Shown here piece after piece: positions 52,247 through 60,800 of a DNA stretch of 64,000 bases. The DNA is taken from the NCBI GenBank assembly GCA_036374795.1, contig DASUTC010000077.1:1-64000 (forward strand), written 5' to 3'. Every line of letters begins with the position of its first letter. Position 1 is the first letter of the stretch. The DNA is from Herpetosiphonaceae bacterium (GTDB lineage Bacteria > Chloroflexota > Chloroflexia > Chloroflexales > Kallotenuaceae). The notes beneath the pieces were generated by a model, which saw nothing but the letters and a program-made list of their open reading frames with translations, was not told the origin of the DNA and searched no databases. The position numbers were made by a program, and so were the translations under genes.

Positions 52247-53441
52247 CGCGCCGTTAGCGCCACGGCGAAGCTGGGCAATCTCGCTGGTGCGCGGCGCGCT
52301 GGTGCCGTTGCTCGCGATCGTGATCGCGCTGGTCATCGGCGCGGTCATTATCTGGTTTTCAGCGCCCGCCAATCGCGGCACGCGGCTGGAGGTCGTCCTC
52401 GCGGCGTATCGTGGCCTGTTCATGGGCGCGCTCGGCAGCCGGGGCGCTATCGCCAACACATTGGTCGAGGCCACGCCCTACATCCTGGCAGGCCTGGCGG
52501 TCGCCTTCGCCTTCAAGTGCGGCCTGTTCAACATCGGCGCGGAGGGCCAGCTTTTCATGGGCGCGCTCGGCTCCGTCACGGTCGGCTTTGCCGTCACGGG
52601 CCTGCCGATGATCATCCATCTGCCGCTGGCGCTGCTGGCGGGCGCGCTGGCCGGTGGCCTCTGGGGGGCGATTCCGGGCTACCTGCGAGCCAAAACCGGC
52701 GCGCACGAGGTGATCACGACGATCATGCTCAACTTTATCGCTTTCCGGCTGATGGACTATCTGATCGTCAGCGGGCCATTGCGCGACCCGACCGCCTCAC
52801 TGCAACGCACGCCGTTTATTCAGGCCAGCGCGGCGCTACCCCGCTTCATCGGCCCGGTCGAGAGTCCAGGGCTGACGGGCGGACAGACCTACCGGCCCTT
52901 GATCGTCACCAGCGATCCGGCCTGGAACCTGCGGCTGCACCTGGGCTTCCTGATCGCGCTGCTGGCGGTCTGGTTCATCTGGTGGCTGCTCAACCGCACG
53001 ACGACCGGCTTCGAGATTCGCACGGTCGGGGCCAACCCTGAGGCCGCGCGCTACGCCGGGATGAGCATCACCAAGAATTTCGTGCTGGCGATGTTCGTCT
53101 CCGGCGCGCTGGCAGGGCTGGCGGGCACCGGCCAGGCGCTGGGCCTGGAGCGCAACATCAAATCGCTCTTTTCGAGCGGCTACGGCTTCGACAGTATCGC
53201 TATCGCGCTGCTGGCGAAGAGTAATCCGATCGCGATTATTCCGGCGTCGATCTTCTGGGGCGCACTCAACAATGGTAAAGGGATGATGCAGGCGCAGGCG
53301 GGCATCTCCAGCGACCTGATCCGAATCGTGCAGGCGCTGGCGATCATCTTTGTCGCCGCCGATCAGATCGTGCGCTGGATCTTCAGGCTGCGCCAGTCGG
53401 AGAGCGACCGGATGATCTTCTCGCGCGGGTGGGGCAAGTAA
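52230..53441 (+). CDS. Nucleoside ABC transporter permease
   Basis: The start is ATG 52230 with GAGGAG at 52217-52222; it overlaps the end of the ATPase gene. The 403-residue protein has about nine membrane helices of the BPD_transp_2 family, with FKCGLFNIGAEGQLFMGALG, AHEVITTIMLNFIAFRLMDY and VGANPEAARYAGMSI. Together with the next gene it forms the heterodimeric channel of a BMP/NupN-like nucleoside importer. Confidence 0.93.
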
Positions 53442-53442
53442 C

Positions 53443-54741
53443 ATGCAACAGACACTCAGCCAGCCACAGACCACCGTCACCGCCTCGACGCGCGGCAATG
53501 TGACGCGCGCCCGCATCGCAGGCGCGCTTGGCGTGATCATCGCGATCGGGCTGATCGCCGTCGTCGTCTCGCGGGTCGATCCCGGCAAAGTCTCGACGCT
53601 GACCATTCCGCAGCCGGGCGGGCAGATCGGGCAACCCCTGGCGCGCATTCCGCTGCCGACGGTGCCGACCGTGATCGTGATCCAGACACTCCTGGGCCTG
53701 GCGGGGATCTATATCGCCATTCGCCAGCCGCTCCGCTGGATCGTGCTGTACGTGAGCGCGCTGATCGGCCTGGCCTTTTTCACGATCTTGCTGTGGGCGG
53801 TCGCTGGCTCAAGCGTCGATCTGGTCGATGTGCTGGCGCGCGTGGTGCGGCTGGCAACGCCGATCACACTGGGCGCGCTGGCCGGCCTGATCTGCGAGCG
53901 ATCGGGTGTGGTCAACATCGGCATCGAGGGCACAATGCTCTTCTCGGCGTGTATCGGCTATATCGCGGCGATCTTGACCGGCTATACCTGGCTGGGCGTG
54001 GCTGCGGCGATGCTGACCGGCTCCGTCGTCTCGGCGCTGCACGCGGTGCTCTCGGTCAACTTCAAGGTCGATCAGATCATCAGCGGAACGGTGATCAACC
54101 TGCTGGCGGTAGGCACGACGGGCTACCTGCGCGGCGCGTTTATCGTGCCCTACGAGCAGCGCAGCGGCGCCGAGATTGTCGCTCAGGCGCTCGGCAGGCA
54201 GCAGATCCCCGGCCTGTGGCGCATTCCGATCCTGGGGCCGGTGCTGTTCTCGCACCCGCCGATCACCTACCTGATGCTGATCCTGGTCTTCGTCGTCAAC
54301 CTGATGCTCTTCCGCACGGTCTGGGGCCTGCGCACGCGGGCGGTCGGCGAGCAGCCCAAGGCGGCGGATACGGTCGGGATCAACGTCAACCGGCTGCGCT
54401 TCTGGAACGTCGTCGGCAGCGGGCTGATCTCAGGGCTGGCGGGCGCGTGGTTTTCGCTGGAGTCGACCTTCCGCTTCGACGATGTGATGACCAACGGACG
54501 TGGCTTTATCGCGCTGGCGGCGATGATCTTCGGCAAGTGGACGCCGCTGGGCGCGTTCGGCGGGGCGCTGCTCTTCTCATCCGCCGACGCGCTGCAAATC
54601 AAGATTCAGGGCTTCAACTTCGGGCTGCCGCGTCAGTTTTTGCAAATGCTGCCGTATATCGTCACGCTGATCGTGCTGGCCGGGATCATCGGGCGGGCGC
54701 GACCACCGGCGGCGGTTGGCAAGCCGTACGAAAAAGGCTAG
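53443..54741 (+). CDS. Nucleoside ABC transporter permease, second subunit
   Basis: A 432-residue protein beginning 1 nt after the previous stop. An N-terminal extension of about 90 residues (containing two helices) comes before the BPD_transp_2 core with LICERSGVVNIGIEGTMLFS, NFKVDQIISGTVINLLAVG and GEQPKAADTVGINVNRLRFW. It partners the preceding permease. The operon is BMP, ATPase, permease, permease. Confidence 0.93.
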   Translation: MQQTLSQPQTTVTASTRGNVTRARIAGALGVIIAIGLIAVVVSRVDPGKVSTLTIPQPGGQIGQPLARIPLPTVPTVIVIQTLLGLAGIYIAIRQPLRWIVLYVSALIGLAFFTILLWAVAGSSVDLVDVLARVVRLATPITLGALAGLICERSGVVNIGIEGTMLFSACIGYIAAILTGYTWLGVAAAMLTGSVVSALHAVLSVNFKVDQIISGTVINLLAVGTTGYLRGAFIVPYEQRSGAEIVAQALGRQQIPGLWRIPILGPVLFSHPPITYLMLILVFVVNLMLFRTVWGLRTRAVGEQPKAADTVGINVNRLRFWNVVGSGLISGLAGAWFSLESTFRFDDVMTNGRGFIALAAMIFGKWTPLGAFGGALLFSSADALQIKIQGFNFGLPRQFLQMLPYIVTLIVLAGIIGRARPPAAVGKPYEKG

Positions 54742-54802
54742 AATCCTGGTCGGATGCATATTCATCCAGATGATCAGAGCGTTCCCCCCTGGAGGTGTGA
54801 CT

Positions 54803-55462
54803 GTGAATATCTTAGTTGTGGGCGGCGGCAAAGTCGGCACGAACTTAGTCAACGTGCTGAGTAACCAGGGGCACAACGTGACCATGATCGAGATCAACGA
54901 TGCGGTGTTTACCAAGTTGCAGCGGGCGATCCCCCAGGCGCAACTGATCTGCGCCGACGGCTGTAATCCGCTCTCGCTGCGCGAGGCCGGAATCGAGAGC
55001 ATGGATGCGGTCGTCGCTGTCACCGGCGACGACGAGGATAATCTGGTTGTCGCCAAGCTGGCAAAGCACGAGTACCGCGTCGGGCGCGTGGTAGCCCGCG
55101 TCAATCACACCAAAAACGAGTGGCTCTTCACGCCGAAGATGGGCGTCGACATCGCGATCTCGCACTCGTCGCTGCTGGCGCGGATTATCCATGAGGAGCT
55201 GAGCATGGGCGATCTGGTGCCGCTGCTCAAGCTTGAGGGCGGCCAGATCTCGCTGGCGGAGGTCACGATTCCCGCTGAGTCGCACGTGATCGGTAGCCGC
55301 GTCGAGGCGCTCAAGCTTCCCAGCGATTGCGTGCTGGCGACGCTCCTGCGCGGCGGCGAGGTGCTGCTCCCACGCGGCGACACGAAGATTCAGGCCGGAG
55401 ACAAGATCATCGCGCTGGTCAAAAGCGAGCAGCAGGCCGAGCTGGTGCGGATTTTTGGGTAG
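54803..55462 (+). CDS. TrkA-type K+ channel regulatory subunit (RCK)
   Basis: GTG 54803 is chosen because GGAGG (54791-54795) is 7 nt before it. The 219-residue protein has a TrkA_N domain (NILVVGGGKVGTNLVNVLSN, TMIEINDAVFTKLQRAIPQA, ICADGCNPLSLREAGIESMD) and a TrkA_C domain (GGQISLAEVTIPAESHVIGS, GDTKIQAGDKIIALVKSEQQ). It is the second such protein in the window. The two could form hetero-octameric rings on one channel, but no channel gene is present. Confidence 0.88.
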   Translation: MNILVVGGGKVGTNLVNVLSNQGHNVTMIEINDAVFTKLQRAIPQAQLICADGCNPLSLREAGIESMDAVVAVTGDDEDNLVVAKLAKHEYRVGRVVARVNHTKNEWLFTPKMGVDIAISHSSLLARIIHEELSMGDLVPLLKLEGGQISLAEVTIPAESHVIGSRVEALKLPSDCVLATLLRGGEVLLPRGDTKIQAGDKIIALVKSEQQAELVRIFG

Positions 55463-55490
55463 GGCCGAGAACCAAGAACAACGGAACAGA

Positions 55491-55556
55491 GAACAAAGGA
55501 CAGCGAGCCATACCCGCTCTAACCCCTTTGTTCTTTGTTTGTTTGTTCTTTGTTTA
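55491..55556. repeat. ACAAAGA intergenic repeat, copy 5
   Basis: GAACAAAGG (55491-55499) pairs with CCTTTGTTC (55525-55533), followed by two more TTCTTTGTTT-type units up to 55555. The right arm overlaps the stop codon of the GH15 gene. It lies between convergent genes. Confidence 0.85.
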
Positions 55557-57308
55557 GCGTACCTGCGACAGCAGAATCGCGCTGTTGACCAGCCCGATAT
55601 GGCTAAACGCCTGAGGATAGTTGCCCAGCGCCATGCCGCTGGCCGGGTCGATCTCTTCCGAGAGCAGATGATGGGCGCTGGCGTATGACAGCAGCGTCTC
55701 GAAGCGCTCCACGGCCTCCGCGACCTCGCCGATCGCGGCCAGCGCATCGACCAGCCAGAACGAGCACAGCAGGAACGTGCCCTCATCGCCCGGCAGATGA
55801 TCGTCGGTGCGGTAGCGATACACGAGCGCGCCCTGGCTCAGCGCCTCCTTGATGCGCAGCACCGTCGCGCGTACGCGCGCGTCGGTCGGCGGCAAGAAGT
55901 CGAGACGCGGCAGGATCAGCAGGCTGGCGTCGAGCGCCGTCGATCCGTAGGTCATGGTAAACGACTGAAGCTGATCGTTCCAGGCGTGCTGCAAAATACT
56001 CTCGCGGATCTCCTGGCGGGTCTGTCGCCAGCGCGGCAACGCCTGCTCCCAGCGTTCGCTCTCGGCCAGCTTCACGCCGCGATCGAGCGTGACCCAGCAC
56101 ATCAGCTTGGAGAACGTATGCTGCGCAGGCGGGCCGCGCATCTCCCAGATGCCCTGATCCGGCTCGTGCCAGTGCGCGCAGACGTAGTCGATCTCGTCGC
56201 GCAGGCTCGACCACTCCTGCGGCGATAGCAGGTTGCGGTGGCGGGAGTAGGCATAGGCCGCGTCGATCACGCCGCCGTACGCATCGAGCTGATGCTGGCA
56301 GTACGCCGCGTTGCCGATGCGCACCGGACGCGAGCCGCGATAGCCTTCCAGGTGGTCGAGCGTGACCTCGGTTAGATCCTGCTCGCCGCCGACACCGTAC
56401 ATGATCTGCAACGGCGACGCGAACTTCTGCGCCAGCTCGTCGAGCCAGCGGAAGAAGTGACCCTCCTCCTCGTGGTAGCCCAGCGCGCACAGCGCGTCCA
56501 GCGTGAGCGACGAATCCCGCAGCCAGGTGTAGCGATAGTCCCAGTTGCGCTCCCCACCGATCCACTCCGGCAGCGATGTCGTCGGCGCGGCGATGATCGC
56601 TCCGCTGGGCGCGTACGTCAGCAGCTTGAGCGTAATCGCCGAGCGCCGCACGGCAGCCGCCCACTGCCCGGCATAGGTACACTGGTCGATCCAGCGCTTC
56701 CAGAAGCGCCGCGTCGCCTCCAGGTCTGCCGTAACCGCGCCGACCGGCACGATCTCGACGCCGGAGCTGAGCACACAGCCGATCTCCTCGCCCTGGCGCA
56801 GGCGAGTACGAAATGTCGCGGAGCCGTCGGCGATCTCCCAGCTCTGCTTGCAGGCCAGATGCAGCGTCAGATCGTGCGCTTCGAACACAAGGTAGCCGGG
56901 CTGGCTCGTCAGCGTCGGCAGATCGCGGGCGTAGTTCGGGCGCGGCGAGAAGCGCGAAACAACCTCGATCTCTCCCGATGTGCAGCGGAGCACGCGGCAG
57001 AGATCGTGGCCGGAGGCTACGCCATCCCACGGCGACATCCAATCCCATAGCTCAGCGACTCCGCCTGTTGTCTCAAAGGTTGTCACCAGAACCGCTGTCT
57101 CGCCGTCGTACGCCTGGCGGCTTGCAACAATCTCGGTCGGAGCCAGCAGCCAATCGCCGCCGCGCTCGTCGTCCAGCAGCGCGGCAAACAGGCTTGGCGA
57201 GTCGAAGCGCGGCCACGGCAGCCAGGCCAGCCGCCCATCACGCCCGATCAGCGCCGCCGTATGCAGATCGCCGATCAGCCCGTACTCGGTAATCGGTAGA
57301 TAGGCCAT
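55554..57308 (-). CDS. Glycoside hydrolase family 15 protein (glucoamylase/trehalase-like)
   Basis: A 584-residue cytoplasmic protein without signal peptide. The N-terminal beta-sandwich begins MAYLPITEYGLIGDLHTAAL and has GRLAWLPWPRFDSPSLFAAL. The catalytic (alpha/alpha)6 barrel has GGERNWDYRYTWLRDSSLTL, YGVGGEQDLTEVTLDHLEGY and RVGNAAYCQHQLDAYG-like sequence (RIGNAAYCQHQLDAYGGVID). The C-terminus has GMALGNYPQAFSHIGLVNSA. The family contains glucoamylases, dextran glucosidases and trehalases. The short intracellular form most resembles trehalases or oligosaccharide glucosidases, so it may act on trehalose or small glucans. Confidence 0.9.
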   Translation of the reverse strand: MAYLPITEYGLIGDLHTAALIGRDGRLAWLPWPRFDSPSLFAALLDDERGGDWLLAPTEIVASRQAYDGETAVLVTTFETTGGVAELWDWMSPWDGVASGHDLCRVLRCTSGEIEVVSRFSPRPNYARDLPTLTSQPGYLVFEAHDLTLHLACKQSWEIADGSATFRTRLRQGEEIGCVLSSGVEIVPVGAVTADLEATRRFWKRWIDQCTYAGQWAAAVRRSAITLKLLTYAPSGAIIAAPTTSLPEWIGGERNWDYRYTWLRDSSLTLDALCALGYHEEEGHFFRWLDELAQKFASPLQIMYGVGGEQDLTEVTLDHLEGYRGSRPVRIGNAAYCQHQLDAYGGVIDAAYAYSRHRNLLSPQEWSSLRDEIDYVCAHWHEPDQGIWEMRGPPAQHTFSKLMCWVTLDRGVKLAESERWEQALPRWRQTRQEIRESILQHAWNDQLQSFTMTYGSTALDASLLILPRLDFLPPTDARVRATVLRIKEALSQGALVYRYRTDDHLPGDEGTFLLCSFWLVDALAAIGEVAEAVERFETLLSYASAHHLLSEEIDPASGMALGNYPQAFSHIGLVNSAILLSQVR

Positions 57309-57492
57309 ATGCGTGTCCGTCTCAGATCAAGGGGTTTCACATTATCGTCTCACGAGTGTAGCACAGTCGTGCAAGCAGTTGGATTTTTTGGGCCTCACGC
57401 GGCGCTCGCCGGTCGCCTCAAGATCCGCGCTTGACACGCGCCCGCGCAGGCTCTAGGATAGCTCATCGTAGCCGCACAACCAGGAGCGCTGC

Positions 57493-58770
57493 ATGGACTA
57501 TCGCATCATCTCGTATCCTGCGCTACCCTCCGCCTACACCACACATAAGCCGGGCCGTCGCATCGACATGCTGATTCTTCATGCCACGGGCGGTGTCAAA
57601 ACCGGCGACCTCTGGACGCTTTCGGGTCGCGATCGACGCCATCTGGTCAGCACGCACTATTATGTAACCAAGCTGGGCGAGATCTATCAGCTCGTGCAGG
57701 ACAAAGATATTGCCTGGCACGCCGGAGTCTCGTACTGGCAGGGCGAGAGCGACTGTAATCGTTTCTCGCTCGGCGTCGAGATGGAAAATCTCAACGATGG
57801 GCGCGATACGTATCCGCAGGCGCAGCAAGATGCCGTGCTCTGGCTTGTGCGCAACAAGGTGCAGCAGTACAAAATACCGCGCTCGCGGCTCGTCCGCCAT
57901 GCACAGGTGGCGCTACCGCCCGGTCGCAAAAGCGATCCGCGCGGCTTTCCCTGGGACAGCTTCATCAGCCGCGTCTACAGCGATATTCCGCCCGGTCCCA
58001 ATCCACCGCCGACGCCGCCGCCATCGCCGAATGTGATCCTCCGCACCGCGCTGATGGAGGCGGCCTACCGCATGGCGCGCCACACCTACCATCCCGACTG
58101 GGCGATGCATCAGTTTGCCGTCAAAGAGCGCCTGGGGCCGCCGCTGCTGCCGATGTTTCGCTTCCGCGCCGAGGGCCGCGATTGGGTCGGCGAGGTCTAT
58201 GGCGTCGATGCGGTCGCCTCGCCCGTGGGCGTGTGGGGCGATATACGGCGGCTCAGCCAGCTACCCGACGGCGATCTCAAAAGCGCGTTCCGCAACGAGG
58301 TCTACCGGCTGCTCGGCGCGATCTATCACGCCGATTGGGCCTTTCACCAGTATGCCGACCGCAACGCGCTCGGCGTGCCGCTCAGCGAGAGCTTCCGCTT
58401 TACGTTGAGCGGCGGCGAGTCCTACGTCGCGCAGATCTTCTCGCTTGAGACGCTGATCAGCCCCTATGGTCAGTGGGATGTGATCTTTCCGCTGTCTAAT
58501 CTGCTGGACGTGCCCCAGCTGGAGCCGCGCGATGCCGAGATCCGCGATGTCCTGCTCAGCAGACAGTTTCAGCGCGCCGGCAGCAGCTACCATCCCGACT
58601 GGGCGACCCACCAGGCGGCGCTGCGGCTTGGTCTGGGCGCGCCGCTCCGCAACCAGGACCGGATCGAGATGGGCGTGCAAGATTATGTGGCGCAGCCCTT
58701 CGCGCGCGATGTGCTCTACTCGCCCGTAGGCGATTGGGGCATCGTCAAACAACTGAGCGAGCTGTTCTAG
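57493..58770 (+). CDS. N-acetylmuramoyl-L-alanine amidase with three C-terminal repeats
   Basis: A 425-residue protein. Residues 1-160 are an Amidase_2 (PGRP-like) domain: LILHATGG with the first zinc His, STHYYVTKLGEIYQLVQDKD, LGVEMEN, and RHAQVALPPGRKSDPRGFPW with the second His and later ligands. A Pro-rich linker (PPGPNPPPTPPPSP) joins it to three copies of an 80-residue unit starting at about residues 198, 277 and 365. Each copy has YHxDWAxHQxA, LGxPL and SPxGxW. I do not know this unit as a named domain; wall binding is a natural guess. There is no signal peptide, so release by lysis or a non-Sec route is implied. Confidence 0.88.
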   Translation: MDYRIISYPALPSAYTTHKPGRRIDMLILHATGGVKTGDLWTLSGRDRRHLVSTHYYVTKLGEIYQLVQDKDIAWHAGVSYWQGESDCNRFSLGVEMENLNDGRDTYPQAQQDAVLWLVRNKVQQYKIPRSRLVRHAQVALPPGRKSDPRGFPWDSFISRVYSDIPPGPNPPPTPPPSPNVILRTALMEAAYRMARHTYHPDWAMHQFAVKERLGPPLLPMFRFRAEGRDWVGEVYGVDAVASPVGVWGDIRRLSQLPDGDLKSAFRNEVYRLLGAIYHADWAFHQYADRNALGVPLSESFRFTLSGGESYVAQIFSLETLISPYGQWDVIFPLSNLLDVPQLEPRDAEIRDVLLSRQFQRAGSSYHPDWATHQAALRLGLGAPLRNQDRIEMGVQDYVAQPFARDVLYSPVGDWGIVKQLSELF

Positions 58771-59196
58771 CCTGCCGCAGCCGTCGATCCACCAGGCTCC
58801 AGCTTCGTCATGAGGCTGGAGCTGTTTGTCGCCTGCCGATCCGGCGACCTATCGCCCTTTTCCGTCGCGCACATGCAGCAGGTGCTTGCCGAATTTCATC
58901 TGCGGAAAAAAGTTTTGCACATTATCCACAGCTTTTCCAGAAATATTCGCATGATTTTGAATAGTCGGATTTGCAAATGTTTGTGCGGATTTTGGCGGTT
59001 TTTCCTCCGAATCGGAAACTCGGAGCGGCTCCCGCGATCGGCTAGAGCACGGCGGTAAATGCTTCTAGCGCGATATACGCAGCCATGTTACACTTGATTG
59101 CGAAGTCATTAATCGCAGCAGCACAGCGACGTGCTGAGGCGGGTTACGCCCAGCTTCAGGTCGAAGTGCGGGCGTTTTATCTTTTGGGAGGCAACT
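58771..59196. other. 426-bp intergenic region, A+T-rich with one DnaA box
   Basis: No gene is supported. The part 58905-59010 is A+T-rich and holds a perfect DnaA box TTATCCACA at 58922-58930. A TACACT -10-like box is at 59089-59094. A GCTG-GGCG/CGCC-CAGC hairpin is near 59135-59156. GGGAGG at 59186-59191 serves the next gene. Confidence 0.5.
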
Positions 59197-60396
59197 GTGG
59201 CAACCCTTCAAGATCGTGATACGGTGATTGTTTCCGGTGCGCGCACACCGATCGGTCGTTTCGGCGGCGGCCTGGCCGCTATTCCGGCTCCACAACTCGG
59301 CGGCTACGCGATCAAGGCGGCGGTCGAGCGCGCGGGCATCGATCCGTCGGTCGTCGACGAGGTGATCATGGGCAACGTGCTGCAAGCCGGCGAAGGCCAG
59401 GCTCCCGCACGGCAGGCGGCGCTCAAGGGCGGTCTGCCCAGCAGCGTCGGCGCGCTGACGATCAACAAAGTCTGCGGATCGGGGCTGAAGGCGGTCATGC
59501 TGGCGGCGGCGATGATCCGCGCCGGCGATGCGGAGGTTGTCGTGGCGGGCGGTATGGAGAATATGAGCAACGCGCCCTATCTGCTGCCGCAGGCCCGCTT
59601 CGGCTACCGGCTCGGCAACGGCGAGATCGTCGACTCGACTGTTCACGATGGGCTGTGGTGCGCCGTCGAGTGCCATCACATGGGCATGAGCGCCGAATGG
59701 GTCGCCCAGGAGTTCGGCATTACCCGCGAGCAGCAAGACGCCTTCGCGCTGCGCTCGCATCAGCGCGCGGTAGCGGCGCAGGACGGCGGCAAGTTTGCCC
59801 GCGAGATCGTGCCGATCGAGATTCCGGGCAAGAAGGGCCAGGTGACACGTATCGAGGCCGACGAGCCTGTCCGGCGCGATAGCGATGCCAGGCAGTTGGC
59901 CGGGCTGCGATTGGCCTTCAAGTCCGAGGGCGGTACCGTCACCGCTGGCAACGCGCCCGGCATCACCGACGGCGCAGCGGCGCTGGTGCTGATGAGTGCG
60001 GCGAAGGCGCGCGAGCTTGGCCTGACGCCCCTGGCGCGGGTGACGGGCTATGCCCAGGCTGCGGTTAAGCCCCTGGAGCTGTTCACTGCGCCGCCGTACG
60101 CGGTACAGCGCCTACTTGAGAAGACGAACACCCGGCTGGACGACTACGATCTCTTCGAGATTAACGAGGCGTTCGCGGCGCAGGCGCTAGCGAACGTCAA
60201 GGCGCTCGACCTCGATCAGGATCGGCTCAACGTCAACGGCGGCGCGATTGCGCTCGGCCATCCGATTGGCGCGTCGGGCGCGCGCGTGCTGGTGACGCTG
60301 CTCCACGCGCTTCAAGATCGCGGCGGACAACGCGGCATCGCAAGTCTCTGCTTGGGCGGCGGTGAGGCTGTGGCGCTGGCCGTCGAGCTAATCTAA
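59197..60396 (+). CDS. Acetyl-CoA C-acetyltransferase (thiolase)
   Basis: The start is GTG 59197 with GGGAGG at 59186-59191, which gives the family N-terminus [20 protein letters not shown]. The frame is open 22 codons further, without support. The 399-residue protein has the acylated Cys93 in [24 protein letters not shown], the His loop [18 protein letters not shown] and the second Cys in [12 protein letters not shown]. It condenses two acetyl-CoA to acetoacetyl-CoA or cleaves 3-ketoacyl-CoA. No other beta-oxidation or PHB gene is adjacent. Confidence 0.95.
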   Translation: MATLQDRDTVIVSGARTPIGRFGGGLAAIPAPQLGGYAIKAAVERAGIDPSVVDEVIMGNVLQAGEGQAPARQAALKGGLPSSVGALTINKVCGSGLKAVMLAAAMIRAGDAEVVVAGGMENMSNAPYLLPQARFGYRLGNGEIVDSTVHDGLWCAVECHHMGMSAEWVAQEFGITREQQDAFALRSHQRAVAAQDGGKFAREIVPIEIPGKKGQVTRIEADEPVRRDSDARQLAGLRLAFKSEGGTVTAGNAPGITDGAAALVLMSAAKARELGLTPLARVTGYAQAAVKPLELFTAPPYAVQRLLEKTNTRLDDYDLFEINEAFAAQALANVKALDLDQDRLNVNGGAIALGHPIGASGARVLVTLLHALQDRGGQRGIASLCLGGGEAVALAVELI

Positions 60397-60450
60397 CGCC
60401 CGATTCGCCTGCGAAGAACATAGAGGATCAACTTCCCCATCTCCTGTCGC

Positions 60451-60520
60451 CGCTCAGGCGGGCTTCCGCCTGAGCGCGGGGAAGGGGGCGGCGAGCAGCG
60501 CCGGGGGCGAGGGCCTGAAC
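60451..60520. repeat. Hairpin and G-rich intergenic repeat after the thiolase gene
   Basis: CGCTCAGGCGG (60451-60461) and CCGCCTGAGCG (60466-60476) form an 11-bp stem with a 4-nt loop, followed by GGGGAAGGGGGCGGCG and CCGGGGGCGAGGGCCT. The latter parts resemble the end of the 48465-48602 repeat. It could also act as the thiolase terminator, although no T-run follows. Confidence 0.7.
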
Positions 60521-60576
60521 AACAACTTGTTGCATCCACCTAAGCGCCCGTATCGCAATACGATTAACACCATTCC

Positions 60577-60605
60577 TTGCTTAATCAACAAAGAGTCGGT
60601 ATAAT
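60577..60605 (+). promoter_or_regulatory. Sigma-70 promoter of the subtilase gene
   Basis: TTGCTT (60577-60582) and TATAAT (60600-60605) are 17 bp apart. The transcript would carry a leader of about 190 nt before ATG 60801. Confidence 0.75.
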
Positions 60606-60800
60606 CCGCCTCAATCGATCTCCAATTTCCGCCCCCTCTTCTGCAAGATCGAAACCCACTACATAACACCCTTTGTGTCGGCGTGCCGCTGAGATTGATC
60701 AGCGTCACAGTGTAGTCGTGTACCCCTCGTCATGCCCTCGTCTTAATCCGTTCAGTTTGTAGCGCCCTGAGCTGGCGTTAACAACCAAAGGAGAGAATGG

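Larger units (their letters stand above)
60397..60800. other. 404-bp intergenic region upstream of the subtilase gene
   Basis: It contains the repeat at 60451-60520, the subtilase promoter at 60577-60605 and a 190-nt leader. No protein-coding gene is seen. Confidence 0.6.

Noticed and set aside
58922-58930. Replication origin
   Set aside because: Only one DnaA box, and no dnaA, dnaN or other origin-linked genes nearby.
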